Shown: positions 20,044 through 33,560, counted from the stretch's first letter. The stretch: 64,000 nucleotides of DNA from Prinia subflava (GCF_021018805.1 NW_026960609.1:682001-746000); one strand, 5' to 3'. Numbers and translations: made by a program. Notes: generated by a model from the sequence alone, not told the origin.

Positions 20044-21996
20044 ATCTTAAGTTTGTGATTCAAATAATTTTTCCCCATCCTTCTTCTGTACCCAGACATA
20101 ATATATGATCTTAATGGGTGAGGGGCAACAATTTCGTTGGGATTTATGAACTTATATTTCCAGTCATTTCTGCAGACCATTAAAGGTGACAGGAACAGAG
20201 GGCGTCTAATCTATCTAATTTGTATATTTACCAAATAAACTTCTAACTTTAATCTTGAAAAAAATTAGTGTACTCTGAGCATGCAATGCTTAAAAGAGAC
20301 AGGAGATGAGATAAAAATTTAGTATACAGTTCAGCAATTAACCATTGATGTACAGGATGACCAACACTGGCAGAATTTTGTAATGTGAGATAATTCCAGC
20401 TGTAATTCATAATATCACATTTTAATGAATAAAGTTTCATGTATCTGAGCTCTAGGAAAGATCACCATGTACTTTTACATATAAGCTACACTGATATGTG
20501 AATACTATATCCAAAGCAACACTCGAAGGATAAAACAAAAAACATCTTTAGAATTACTAAGAATTTTGCTAAAAACAGAATTGCAAATGTTATGAGCCAA
20601 AGGCTAGAATAACTTTGTTAAATCACACTATTGACACCAATTTAGATATAGAGATGGTCATATATATTTCCTTTCAATGCTGAGATCAAAAATTGAAGAC
20701 ATCAATAACCATGGAAATATTTACTCTCCAACTCAGTCAGAGACCATTATAAACCACATTTCTATCCTCTATACTGTTATGTTATGAGCTTGGTGTAGTA
20801 CCAATAGAATCAATAACACTGATAAAACCATTACAGCAATCTGTGTACCAATCGTACACAAAACTTCCTCCAATCAGAGAAATCTGTGGATTAATCTACA
20901 TTTACCATCTAAACAAATAAGAAGTATTCAATTAACATTTCAATGTTAACTGAATTGTAACAAACACAATGCAGTTTCAATGTACTGTACATGAAAACTT
21001 GCTTCTTTGTTGTTTTATATACTAAAAACCTAGTAGGAAATGTAATATTTCTCTGCATTACATGGGTGTATTTATTATGCACAAAAGAAAAAGAAGTTAA
21101 AAACAAAACCCCGAGTCTTTAATTAATAATCTAGAAAAATTATATTAATAGTTCTCACCAATCATGACAGATTTCAAAATTCTCAAATTATGTGTTCTGG
21201 ATTTTCCAGAAGAAGGGTTTTTTCTTTGTTCTGTATGTGCATGATTAACTCAGCCTTGCACCTGGGTCTGTCTCAATTAACTGTTATGAAGAAAAGAAAG
21301 AATTATATAAAATTCACTAGCTTTTACAGTTAAAACTTTACTGATTGTGTTGTCAGTGATGACAGGTGTCCCTGGGACACAGTGGCCAGAATTGACTGCA
21401 GATCCATATACCTGTACTAGATTTTGTCGCCTTTAAACCTCTTTTCCTTGCAACACAAGACTTTAATTAATTTGGAAAGCACCTTGCAGTCATATAAAGT
21501 CTCCATGGAAATTTCTGTTCAGTCCTTTGACTCATTTATGTAAGACAGTACAGGTTATCAACTGGCAGCATTTTTTAAAAATACATCTAATCAAAAAGGA
21601 TCTTTGAAGGTTTGATTGAGTGATCCAATTAAGAGTCAAACTTACTCTATTACTTCCATGGTGGCACAGATCCTCATTTCTGTTTTCCTCAGTAGCCCAA
21701 GGGGGGCTTGCTAGTGTCTTCCATATGGCAGAAACCATCTCCATATACTTTTATTTTTGGGCTTCTTAGAAAGTTGTATTTATTAACAGCAGATAAACTC
21801 ATTTGGAATTCAAAAGGCCACAGGTGGACAACTGCAGGTCCTAAGCAGTTCTCTAATATTTCAAGGATGGCTCCCAGTTCATGTCCCAAGGCTATACAGG
21901 AGCAGCAAAATAGTCTGAAGTCTCAGGAGCAAGTAAAATCACACCAACATGGCTCTGAAGGTTGGCATCATCAGAGAGTGCTAAGATCTAGTTATA
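20044..21996. other. AT-rich unique DNA, no gene seen
   Basis: Many short shadow frames only. Nothing recognised. Confidence 0.5.
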
Positions 21997-22001
21997 TGCC
22001 T

Positions 22002-22668
22002 TGTGAAAAATGTAAGGCGTTAATTCATGTTCTTATGAGTTATGGCATGTTAGAAATTATAAAAACTACTGTATATATGTTATATGGGAATATAGTCTTA
22101 AGTTTCAGTCTGCCTTGAAAATTCGCTGAGACAGAAGCAGGCACCACCCTGGAATTTACATTTAGAAAGGAGACAAAGGACTTACAGGAAACCCTGGCCT
22201 TCTCTTTGGCATCAGAAAAGGACACATTAGAATAAGCTATCAGTCTTGCCCTCCCTGGATGACAGAGCCGTCAGATCATTATCTTCAGCCATTGGAACAC
22301 TGTCATCCGAGCATCGGAAGAACTAAAATTTAACACTTTGCAGCAGAGAAGGAGACTTCTTTCAGTTCAGCCGGAGACGACTATGAATTCGAATAACTAG
22401 CTTGGAAACAAAAGGACTTTGAGGATATTTTTGCCAGAGGCAGAATAAAGTGTATAAAAACTAAGCCCCGAACAAGGCCAATTCGTGAACTCAGGGGGGA
22501 AGGCAGTTGGCCAGAGACTGCGTCTTAGTTCACCGTTGACGATTTACGGGTCAATCCTATACGTATCTCCACTGTGGGTGGTTTTGCAGAAATTCTGTAA
22601 TTCGATCCTTTTTTTAATAAACCAAAAATTATGATTTTAATTGGACTATTGTATTGGCATTTATAACA
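22002..22668 (+). mobile_element. Solo LTR (ERVL-like, 5-bp TSD)
   Basis: 667 bp from TGTGAAAAATG to TTATAACA, flanked by TGCCT at 21997-22001 and 22669-22673. It contains a TATA-like GTATAAAAAC at about 22450 and AATAAA at about 22615, both on the plus strand. A 5-bp duplication suits ERVL-type elements. Confidence 0.78.
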
Positions 22669-22673
22669 TGCCT

Positions 22674-25600
22674 CATATTCACCGTGAGAGCTGTGGGGAG
22701 CCTTCAACGACTGACCAAGAACTGACCAAATCTCTGACGTGTGAAGATGAAGATTCTGGCATGTGGCTTGTGGAGTTGAGGTCTGCCCATGTCTGCTACA
22801 TACACAGCATAAATTTCAACTACAGTGATTGTGATAGTTATTTAACATATATCATAAACCAATCTTAGCAGTTACACTGGCTTTCTCCCCATAAAGCAGA
22901 CATCTTTATGTCAACTGCTGCATGTTCTTTTGAGTTTGGTAGAGTGTGGGAACTCAGAAAACATTTTTAAGCTCTCATCAAAGAGAAGAAAAGAAAATGA
23001 TTATTACTAGACACTCTATAGTTCTGGCAATGAAATACTAAATCATTTACTGTAAAACATATGGAGACAGGAAGAATTGAAGGCAAAATAAAAAGTGTGC
23101 CTTCTGTGCAGGGTCCTCAAACAGAATTATAAATTGAGACCTTGGAGGGCTGTGTTAAACAGAACTAACACTATGCAGGGCAGAAATGGATTTTCTTAAG
23201 TATTTTCCACATAATGGGCTTGGTAGCTTTGAGAAATGACTTTCCCTAATGGTCATCCTATTGATGTAGAGCCCAAAGACAATTTTTCTAATTAAGCAAT
23301 AAATTACAGCTGTAGCAAAGCCTGGTAACTCACTATTAGATCTATGCAGATCACTGAAATTTCAGATTGCTAAGGACTCAGCAAGCCTCTTACCTAACTT
23401 TACTCATTAATTCTTGCTTCTCCACCTAATTTTTCTTAGGGCTCTTAGATCAAAACTCTTCCCTCAGACTTTACAATGTCACTCAAAATGTAGGTTGGTT
23501 TGGCTTGCAGATTCTAATTACCACAATAATTTTAACAGCTCCTTACCTCTCCTACTCTTTCTTCATTTTCCCCCATGAAATTGAAAGAGCCTTATAAGTG
23601 TTTTTTTCTCTGTGGTGGTCTTTCTTTATTTGAATTTTTTTTTAAAAATCTGGTTTTTTCCCTTCTGAAGGGCTGGAGAAAGACACTTGATATGCTATCT
23701 TTCTTTGTGCTCAACAACTTGTAAGATATGACAATGTTTGATTCCTCACAGATCACTGGGAGGCTGCCAAAGGGCATATTCCAGATAATCAGGCTGGCAG
23801 CACATGCTATGTAAAGGCAAACCTGCTTCTTGACAGCCAGACATATACCTTCAAATTGCTTCAACTAACAGAGGCAAGACCTAAAACTTGCTTCTAGACT
23901 TTCCATTGAAATGCCCCAGCAATCCTTCCTTCTGCAGTAAACTGGCTAGCAGACAATTTTATAAGACTTCACTTTTTTTCTTTGCATTGTAAGGGCTTCT
24001 TAGATATCTGTATTTTAGGAAGAAGACCTCCACACCTAATAATACAGTTAATGATATCATCAGTGCAGGAAGGTTGATTGAAAGGTGATAGGAACATTTG
24101 TTAAAATGGAAAACTGTGGGGTATTCTCTCCTTGGGAAAATTTCATGCTTAACTTGATGCAACTGGTTTGTAACTTGGGTAGAGGATTCATGCCCTCATG
24201 ATAAAAACATACTACACAGTGACTAAAAGTTCTCAACATCCATAAAAATCTCTAGCTTTTTACAAGCTTCCTATGCTTCTAGCTTTAGCAGTTTCTAAAC
24301 AAGCTGAATAGAAAAATGACACCTTATACACAACAGAATTTCATGTCCAATTTGGTCACTTTCCACTACAGAGGTTAGGCAGAAGCAGCTCATTTTCTAA
24401 CACATCCTCAAGCTAGTGCAGAGTCTTTATCTACTTCAACTTATTCATATCCATATGTATTTGTAGACGCAGAGGCTAAGTTTGACATAGGCATGCCATT
24501 GATTTCTACAACATAACATGGTGACTTATTTTCTCTCTCTCCTATAAAGAATTGTATTTGCATTTTTTCATTAATATAAACGGCTTAGCCAAATGTTTTT
24601 TAAATGTTCAAAGAAATTCAGAGCTTAATAATGCAGGTAAATTATAAGAAATATTTTTTCAGCCTACAGAGTACTTCTGAAAAATGGGACACTCCACATC
24701 CCACCTTCCCAAATGGTCCCTTAGCCATGTATATTTGCTAATGTCATACCTACAAAAAGTCAGAAAAACCTATGAAAATCCATATTTTAGCTTTTACAAT
24801 CCTAATTACATTTAAGAACTGAAGTATCATCATGGAATCCTTTTGCATTTTCCCTACTTCAAATTCATAAGCATTTTGCATGAAATTCAATTAGTATTCA
24901 AGTTTCCATTTAAAATTGTAAAAGCTTTTACAAATAAGGAATTGCAAATAACTGACTTCCACTGTGTCACTGCCATAGTTACAGAATATCAAAGGATGAG
25001 ACTAAGTACCAGACAATTCTTTGGAAAAAAACATTCTCATTCATTCTAAATTACACACAAATTTCAATAGGCATCTTACACAAAAGTAAGGTTTCCAAAT
25101 CTGCAGTTCCACTTATCATTCTTTTTGCAAGAAGCTTGCACTCAATTGCATAGTTATTGAAAGGAGATGTAATGACAGTTAAGGTGCAAGGTTCTAGCCT
25201 GAATAAAAGTCAATACAGAAACTTAAAAAAATGTGTGTAGTAGTGCAATGGCTGGTTTTTCAAAATGAAAAATCTAGCCTTTCCTCCTTGAAGCCAAAAT
25301 TTTATGTGCTCAGTCTTTACCTTATCTCTTCACTAAAGCATAAATTACCTGACCTCAAAAGGCAGTATATGCTAGCAAGTTTTTATTACAGGAAGCACAT
25401 CCTTCTGAGAACACATGGAAAAGAAGAGGGAAATCTTGTCACTTAGTAAAATAAATTCCCTAAACCAAATCTTAAACATAAAACACCAAGACCTGATAAT
25501 AGGAAGCCTCTCTTGAAGAACTGGATGTGTGAATATCCACTCACTAAAAAGTATCAAAGAATACAGTCAATCATTTATTCATTTCAGCTAGGTAACTTCC

Positions 25601-25870
25601 AGTGTACCAAAGAATATATGTAATTAACATTTCTGAGCACTAAAATATTGTGTCAAGAATTAAATCCCAGCAAGCTTCACCAGGGACTCACTGATGGATT
25701 AGGAGTTTCAGAAACCAGAAATCCTCTTCTCTGTCACATAGTCTACCAGATATTTGAAAGCAGTGAGCTGTGGGCCAGTGCAATATTGCAATAACATTTG
25801 GAGTAATTAAAGAAATATTGACAGCAATCAGATTCATTTAAGATTGCTCATCTTTCTACAAGCCAGAGTT
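22674..25870. other. AT-rich unique DNA, no gene seen
   Basis: Probable intron. No exon, RNA gene or clear repeat recognised. Confidence 0.5.
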
Positions 25871-25879
25871 TCTCGCTTT

Positions 25880-26620
25880 CTGACCCTCGAGGTGGCCTAG
25901 TCCCCACGCCCGTAAGACTATTAATAGATCATGGCAAGTTTTCAAACCAGGTCAGGGGGTGCGTCCACCTCCTCCTCGGCGAGAGCATCACCTGGATCTT
26001 TCACCGTGTCCAGTCTTCCATTTTGGGGTGCCTTTCATCTCCAAAGAACTCTCTCCCAGTGTACTGTGTGTTCATATTATTTGCATGTGCCTTCCTCGAG
26101 TAGGCAGCATGGGGGGAGGAACTAGGTGAGCTCCAATTACAGTAGACACAGCTAGGACAATCAACTCACTTTTAACATGCTAATGCAGAAATGCAGGACT
26201 GGCAGGATGGCTGCCCAGCCCCATCAGGGACGGAGGTCACCTGTCTCTGAGGCGCCGGGGCACCGGCGCCTCCCATTGCCCCCTCCAGAGCTCCAAAGAA
26301 CCACGCTTGGCACTCCCCCCCTGCCCAGCCACGGCTCCTGGCTGGCTGGCGGGGCCGCCACTTCCCGGGGGGCAGGGGCTGCAAAACCAGCAGTTGCAGT
26401 GGCTCAGGTGGCCGCCAAGGCCTCCCCCCAGGGCAGGGCCCCGCCTATGGCTACAGGGGTCCGGCAGTGGATCCCTCAGGGCTGGGGGCCGCGGCAGTAG
26501 TCTCAGGAGTTCTGGAGACATAACCCCGTCACATCTCGGGCCACGGCAGCTACACAGGGGCAGCCTTTGGAGCATCCACACTCACTGAGAATTCGTTCAT
26601 AACAAAAGCCAGCCAGCTCC
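25880..26620. other. GC-rich island, identity unknown
   Basis: A sharp rise in GC and CpG, strongest at 26200-26560 (GGCGCCGGGGCACCGGCGCC is a near-palindrome at 26250-26270). Several overlapping open frames on both strands, none with a known domain. May be an old LTR or a small CpG island; I found no TSD. Confidence 0.4.
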
Positions 26621-27499
26621 CATGGCTCACCTTTGCCAACAGAGCCCTGAGCACCTTTCCACTAAGCCTGCTGGACAGGGAAGCAGGAGGGCCTTACCAA
26701 CAAAGCAGCAGCAACTAAAAGCCCTGAGCATTGACCTGCTCAGCAGACTCCAAAAAAAGGCTGTACAGCCCTGCACAGCCCACTGGGCTTGAAGGTAGAA
26801 ATAGTAGCTGAGTTGTTGCAACTTCATCTTTTGATGCTCTCTCTCTCTAATCATCTCAGGGAATTCTTACTTCCCTAGGAATTCTCCAGCTCAAAATGAC
26901 ACTTTTGGGATTTTTTGGTTTTTCTCCAGCAAATGAAAGACATGTTGCAGGATTTTGGAAAAATCAAATGTATGTTTTAATGCATTCATTTTTCTGGAAC
27001 CCAACAGCTCTTTTAGATAGAAGCAATGATTTACTATCTGTACTTTGGGGCTATTCCTTAAAAGAACAAACAAACACAAGCAACACTTAAAACAGTGAGA
27101 GGTATGCCAAATGCAAAAGTACTTCTATGGTAATAATAAGTAATGTCAACACTACAGCTGTAATGGGAAGATCCAGGAACATGGTCAAACTAAATTTTTC
27201 TTGGCTCAGAGCCATGCAAATATTTCTTTTCCACATTCCCATCAATTACAGAGGTACTGTAAGTGTTTTTGTGCTTAAGTGCACTATTACAGGGGACACA
27301 AGCCGTTTTTCTTCTAGTGGTTGGAGCTAACATTTCTATATCATATTACATTTGGCAGAATTGAAGTACACTCAGATTTTTACTTGCATTGCATTTGTAA
27401 GCCATACCATTTGAATCAACTGAAAACAGGTAGTACCAACTGCATGTCCTATCCAGATTACACATGTTTACAGTGTCCATAGAGTAGTTTTTACTTCAA
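26621..27499. other. Unique DNA, no gene seen
   Basis: AT-rich, no feature recognised. Confidence 0.5.
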
Positions 27500-27504
27500 T
27501 ACTG

Positions 27505-28330
27505 TGTCTTGGTTTGAAAGACAGGTATCTACTAGGAAGGGGGCAGAACCTCCCTAGAGATGGAGAATTCAAATCCCCTCCCTCCAGATTATTCTAATTT
27601 AGAAAATTAAAGGTGCTTTCAGGCAGAGGTATGGGGATAGGAATAACAGTTCTTTACTAGTATATATGACAAAACAAACAAACAAACAAACAAACAACTA
27701 CAGCATTAATAATAAACAGAACCAGGAACCTTGAGGGCTTTCTTTCCCAAAAGCCCAGGGCAGTTTGATCTCGGTGTCCCTGCAGGACTCTGAGAGGCCA
27801 AGCTGGAAGGGTGGAAAGTCCCAGGCTGGTGGATGAGATCAGATGCACTGCGCTGGTAGCTGGAGCAGCAGGGGTTGTCCCGGCAGAGCTGGGCAGTGCG
27901 GGGCTACAGAGTAGCAGGAAAACCTCAAAACTCCGAAGAAGCAGCGGCGTTGGGGGGAGGGCCGGAGAAAGCGAGCTCAGGATTCCGGGTACACTAGCAG
28001 ATGACGGTAGATTTCCCAGGACGAGGCAGAGGCAGAGTGATGGCCGCAAACTCTTCCTGCAGCGAGGGGCAGCTTGACTGTCTTCCTCGATGCCGCGAGC
28101 AAGAGTGAGCAACTGCCCCCCCAGCTCTGTCTTTTACCTTTCCCAAAGCTCACGTTATCTCTCTCCTCTGAGAGAAACTCCCGGACACTCAAAACAATAG
28201 GTGTAGCCTTGTGCTGCCATGTCCTTCGACTACTCCCTTTGTTTCTGGTTAAGTACTGTGGTGAAGGTTTCTTAGCAACTTATGGGAAAAAATTCTGTAA
28301 GTGAAAAAGAGGCAAATATAACCCCCAACA
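27505..28330 (-). mobile_element. Solo LTR (ERVL-like), minus orientation
   Basis: 826 bp from TGTCTTGGTTTGAAAGACAG to CCCCCAACA, flanked by TACTG at 27500-27504 and 28331-28335. The GGATAGGAATAACAG segment matches the reverse complement of the LTR at 46861-47587, which sets the orientation. A (CAAA)n run sits at 27671-27696. Confidence 0.8.
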
Positions 28331-28335
28331 TACTG

Positions 28336-30097
28336 GTATAAGTATTCATGCTTGGGAAAGCATAGAACAATTATTGTTAACTGTTTACGTGCAAACAATA
28401 GCAGGTATGGACCATGAGAGGTGTTTTAATGAAAAATTACATTGTAGAGCTCAGTTGGCATTTTAAATACATTTTAGACTGACAAATTTATACTTTATTA
28501 GGACAATTAATAATCTTATTAATAAAGAAAAGCCAACCAGAGGTATGCACACACTTTAAATGCTTTTTAGAGTGAAATAAATCACCCTTACAAGCACTGC
28601 CTTCCATCACAAGCAAAGTCTATTAAAAATGTGAAAAGACTGTAAAATCGCCATGTACTCTCTGTGTATCAGCTTAGTCTGTCTGTACCATGCTTTCTTG
28701 TCTTCCCTTGAAGAAGCCCCAAATCAAAGTATGAGTGCATTAGGATTAAAACAAAATTACCCATTTTCTGAACCTTCCAGTTCCATGTGGAGTGCACAAC
28801 AAAAACACATCAGAAATTGAGTTTCTACACTAGTGTAAAAAACAAATGTCCTATGGAATTAATAATTTTCATTCAACATGAAAAATTATCAATGGAAACC
28901 ATGTTTCTAAAATGGTTTTTCATCCATGTTTCAACCCTTCAGTTCATATGCCCATCTTAGAAAAAAAATCAAGGTATTTCACCAAGAGTTAAGTATCACA
29001 TTATTCATATTCTCCCTGTTCTTACCAGTCCTTTACATACAGCTTTACTGGGAGTATCTGACCATACAAAGACAGCACCTACTCCGATACACAGCTAGGG
29101 AGGTTAGGGAATACAGTTCCATTCTCTTCAAGCCAAACTGCTCAACTCCAAGAACTGAAAAGCCTGACCTTACAGTCAGTAGCCTGACTGCTACTGGCAG
29201 GAGGTTTCTGACGAGTGCAAAGATGACTGTGAGGCAACTACAGCAGTTAAATGTGAAATTACTAACATGCTGATCCAGGAAGACAACATGGTTTTATGAA
29301 CAGCTTTATGCTGAATGGTAAAGGGGAACATATTTTCTTGAGTTAAATTTGATCTCAATTACAGTATCAAAACCTGTAGAATTATCATATCTGTACATAT
29401 TACAGTAAGCACAAAAAGAGTTGAAATAGGTTAAAGCTCTCAAATGTCACTATAGTACAGTTTTTGTACTGCAATTCTCTTAGATTTTATTTGCAATAAT
29501 TTACATGGTAGAACTATGCAGAGACCCTTATTTTACTATTACCTTTCACGTGGAAAGCCAAATTTTGTCCCAAACCCCTCCTGCATACCCAGCTGAAGAA
29601 AGATTTACTCCATCTAAAGGTGATAAGATTTACCCTTCCTTCACAGTGGCATGAACAAGCAAGGCAGGGAAACAACTCTTTTTTGAATGGTGAAGAATGG
29701 CAGTGCTAAGGGAGTTCATAGTGCCTCTCAAAGTGACCTTTAAAGAAGTCTTTATCTCCTACTCTAGACATCTGGTCTAGGCTACCTACAATATAACCAT
29801 TGTTTGGGTGCTGAAAGAACCAATCTAACCAGGCCACATAAGGTACTTCTTGCTCACTGTTTTGTCCTTTCCATTATATGCCTAAAATTCAAGCAGTGCA
29901 AAAGCTCTGATCTTCACCATCAATGCACAAAGAAAGTGGCTGTAGCCCATTTTTACCCCTCTTTCTGAGACAAGAGTACAACAGTATTTTCAGACAGAAG
30001 AGCTACAACATATTAGTCTTTACAAGAAGTGATACTATGAGATCTCAGTAGTGCATCTTAGCCCCCTCGTTGTAGATGATGTGGAAAGCACATGAAC
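28336..30097. other. Intronic DNA downstream of BANK1 exon, no gene seen
   Basis: AT-rich. I looked here for the next minus-strand BANK1 exon and did not find it. Confidence 0.5.
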
Positions 30098-30298
30098 TTA
30101 TTGACAATTCTTTGATTAATTTTCTTAATTCCTTGTGCCCATGCTTCTTTGCAATACTTTCTGGATCGTCTCCATATTTATTGGTTATTTTGCAAGCCCA
30201 TGTGGCCTCAGGACAACTGAGTAGAAATGTTGCAAGGTTCTTCAAGCCAAATCTGGCTGCATAGTGAAGTAGGGTAGGAAATTCTTTCAAATGGCTAT
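30098..30298 (-). CDS. BANK1: BANK1 exon, ankyrin-like region (probably exon 7)
   Basis: BANK1 is a cytoplasmic scaffold of B-cell receptor signalling that binds Src-family kinases and has a DBB domain and ankyrin-like repeats. This exon starts after the acceptor TTTCCATTATACAG and encodes LKEFPTLLHYAARFGLKNL, then GATWACK-like sequence (EATWACKITN) and KKHGHKELRKL, the first ankyrin-like repeat region of the family. Length 201 bp: two bases finishing a split codon, 66 codons, one base over. It joins in phase with the exon at 41021-41141. The donor I infer, A|GTTCAT, is weak; reading on without it meets a stop after about 17 codons. PIK3AP1 is the nearest alternative, but ATWACK-type residues fit BANK1 better. 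Confidence 0.85.
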
Positions 30299-30408
30299 CT
30301 GTATAATGGAAACACAAGTTCTGCTTTTATAGAACACCTTCTTCTATAAACCTCTTTTGAATACTAGTGCTGTAGAATCACAGTTATCAAGCTCCCAATA
30401 TTGAACTA

Positions 30409-31828
30409 TGTTGCACTGTGCTTTTGCTTTAAGTTCTTGGCTAGCCTTCTGTTTTATATGTGAGTTAGCAATCATAAGGAGTTTGCTTGAAATTATGGTT
30501 ATGCTTTAGGATTTGCTGTATGTCCTCCCTAAGCATATCCTCCCCCATTCCTTATAATGGTGCCTGTCTTTGTATCAGCTTGTATTATATTTTGACTCTT
30601 ACCCTAATTGCTATCAATCGGTTATATGTCAATCCCTTTTACTTATTAGCTAGCCACTCCTTAGAGACTCTCCTATTGGCCCCCAGCTGCCTATCTTCTC
30701 GCTAACCTCCTCTGTTCCCAAATGTCAATCCCCTGTATTCCTGTCCCTCTCCCAGAACCTTCCCTATCAATCTTTAGTTACTCGATGCCCTATTTGTCCC
30801 TGTGTATCATTCCCCTCCCCTGTTTCCCCCTGCTAAGTTTGTAAGATGTAAACTCCACCTTGGACCCCTCCCTAGCTGTACCCTCATGGGTTGTTTGTTC
30901 TGCATCACCTCCTCATAAAACCCACTGCCTGACCCCTGCTCAGGGTCTTGGGCATCTGGTACACCTTCATTAAACCACCTCAGTTTCACCCCAAGACCTG
31001 TCTCACCTCTGTGTCCTCTTCTCAGGGTTGCTGTTCCCTGGGAGTTTCCTCGGGGTTGCTGTTCCCCGAGGTAGTAAGGTTTTCTGTCTTCTCTTTGCCT
31101 GAAGTGTTTCACACCGGAGCCAGAGATGACAAGTTGAGTCCACCAGTCCGTGTTATCAAGGTTGTTTATTCTTAATTATCTATCAGTTCTTTCCCAGCTT
31201 TGCAAGGCGTCCCCAGCAAAGCAGGACACACGGCAGGACTGGGGCGGATCAGAGAGCCCCGCACCTTATGTACAGTACCCTTGACCCAACCACCGTCCAA
31301 AACGTACTTTTTATTTACAAAACTTTACCAATGTCTACTACCTATACTAACATGTCGTTTCTACTCTAAACCAATCTCTAAAATCCAACTCAGCAGAAGA
31401 TGGGGGACGAGAGCAAGAACAAGGAGAACAGGGGCCACTCCCCAATTCCTCCATCTTGTCTCTTCAGCCCCATATACTAAAAATCCTATTTTTTTTAATT
31501 TACACTGTATAATAAACCAGCTACTACTTATTTAAAATTCTTTTGGCTTGTGATTCTTCCTGCATGTGAGTATTCACTCCCATGGACAGGAATCAGAGGC
31601 AGTGTCCTCCTGGGCTCTGTGTGAGGCTGGTTGACCCCCTTGTACAGATCCCAGATCCCCCTGTCCAGTTTCCAAACCCTCCAGGGTGGCCAGAGGGATA
31701 TCCTGGACTCCAACATCCTCTCTGTGCCCTGAGAAGCAACAGCTGAGAGGATCAGAGATCCGGGGGGAAGTGTCGCTCCCCGAGGTGCTGCGTGCTTGGG
31801 GACCCACACTGAGTCATGGACCATTACA
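30409..31828 (+). mobile_element. Solo LTR interrupted by another LTR (outer)
   Basis: Runs from TGTTGCACTG to CCATTACA with GAACTA on both sides (30403-30408 and 31829-31834). Without the inner LTR and one TSD copy it is about 718 bp. It carries CATAAAA at about 30916 and CATTAAA at about 30968 as TATA and polyadenylation candidates on the plus strand. The 6-bp duplication suits class II elements. Confidence 0.8.
31020..31715 (-). mobile_element. Solo LTR nested in 30409-31828 (inner)
   Basis: Close relative of 12055-12854 on the minus strand, from TGTTGGAGTCC to CCCTGAGA. TCCTCT occurs at 31014-31019 and 31716-31721, both inside the outer LTR, so it inserted there after the outer one. Confidence 0.85.
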
Positions 31829-31834
31829 GAACTA

Positions 31835-32589
31835 GCACCAAAAGAATTATTTTTTCAGTTAACAGTTTTACAGTGCCTATATATATATATCAATAAAGGA
31901 GCCTTTGGTGTAACTGAGAAATCTCAATTTTATCCTGACAGAGGGATTTTAAAGCACTTCAGTTCTATTGAGAAATAATCTGTCTTGCAAAAGGCAAAAA
32001 ATTCTACAGCCAAAACATGCTTTTGCTTCTGTAGAATATTTTTGAGTGGGATGTTTTTACAGGTTTATGATGCTGTTTTGATATTAAATATAATTTCTGA
32101 AAATTCACAGGACTACCAGACACTTGGAAAAAATTGCTTAGCCCTGTAATGAAAAATCAAAGAATTTAAAGATGAATGTATTAGACAAAAGTTTTTAGGA
32201 TTTATCTGAAATAACATGATATGAATTTCTATCAAAAACCATTTTTACATTGGAGAACTGGGACATTCAGCATCTTTCTTGTATTTTAACTCTATGAGTG
32301 ACCACAAGATACATACAACAACAACCAAACAAGCAATAACAAAGAAAAAGAGTTCAAGCATAAAAATACTTCTCTCTGTATGCATACTCTACATTCTGAT
32401 TACCTGTGGTTTGCTGTGTACCAACTGGTTTATAAATCATCATGCAGTGTATCTCTTCTCCAGGCATGCATCCAGCCTGCCCCAGGGAGCATCAACTTTT
32501 TGCACCCTGAGGGTCTTTCCTACCCCAGTGCCTGAAGGAAAGCTCCTCTAGTTTGCTTTGAGCCTGGCTCCTTGTAGGGTTCAACTGAC
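31835..32589. other. Unique AT-rich DNA, no gene seen
   Basis: Nothing recognised apart from short AT runs. Confidence 0.5.
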
Positions 32590-33560
32590 AGTCCCTAATT
32601 CATCTTATTCTCCATTACTGTCTGCCCTCTATGCAATTCCAGTGATTTACTCATTCCCATAATTTCTTTCTTGAAGAGCTCCAGTCTAGTTAATTGGGTC
32701 CTGTAGAGAACCAACTCCACCACACACACTGCTCTCTCCTCAACCTTCTCCAGCTTTACTGTAACTATTTTGAGATGACAGGAGAAGAGCTGCATATGAT
32801 ACTCAACTTTGGGGTGAGCCTTGTAATTCATGCATTGCCATAATTATGTCCTGTTTTGTCCTCGATTCCTTTTCTAAGAATTCCTAGTGTTTCATTAGCT
32901 TTTTGATCTGCTGCCTAGCAACAAGTTGATGTTATCAGGGAACTGCACTGTAGCAGGAGCAGGATGACTTATAGAATAAAGGTTGAGCTATCCCAAACTA
33001 GGCCTCAGATTCTGGCCTGCCTAGAAGTAGATAAACCTGTGGCGCAGTTAGAAAATTCACTTAAGGTGTGTATATGCCTTAGCTAAAATAGTTAGGATGG
33101 AAATACAGTTGCTGCCTTAAACTGTAATAGCTTACATTTTTGTTTACGCTCACTACCAATAGAAATGCACCTGTTACTGTAAACTATTCTTACTGTATAT
33201 AACCAGCCATCTTGTGAATAAAGAGGAGAACGTATGTTATAACCATATTGGTCGGACCTGCGTTGCTCTGTCTCCAACCCCAAGATTGAGTCCCAGCCTT
33301 CACTGCACAGTCCTATTCCTCAGCACTAATAGCCTGCTCAAATCCTCTCATTTTGGATAACATAGGACTGCTTTTTTTCACTTGCACCACTTTGGTTTTA
33401 CCTGTAATGAATATCGTCTGACATTTTACTGCATAATTACTAAATCTCTCATTCCCTCTGCCCCATTAGCCTTTTTCCTTACTACCCCGAACACTTCATA
33501 TCACTAGCAAAAAAAGATTTTTTCCCAATTGCCTGCCTCCTGATTTTGGTCAGTTATTCA
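32590..33560 (-). mobile_element. Old CR1-like fragment, split by an LTR
   Basis: The plus strand reads like the reverse complement of the end of an old CR1-type LINE: GAGCTCCAGTCTAG, CTTCTCCAGC, then TTTTTGATCTGCTGCCTAGC, with similar sequence continuing after the solo LTR at 32949-33302. Highly diverged; limits are approximate. Confidence 0.4.
32949..33302 (+). mobile_element. Solo LTR, same family as the 43238-46390 provirus
   Basis: From TGTAGCAGGAGCAGGATG to CAGCCTTCA, with CTGCAC at 32943-32948 and 33303-33308. Shares GAGCTATCCCAAACT, CCAATAGAAATGCACCTG and a TATATAA/GAATAAA promoter-polyadenylation pair with the other family members, but is the most diverged of them. Confidence 0.88.

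Noticed and set aside
26172..26588. Frames of about 110 codons in the GC-rich island
   Set aside because: Open on both strands, low-complexity Pro/Gly/Ala content, no splice context.
28926..29273. 116-codon plus-strand frame in intron
   Set aside because: No family resemblance and no supporting signals; looked for a BANK1 exon on the other strand and found none.
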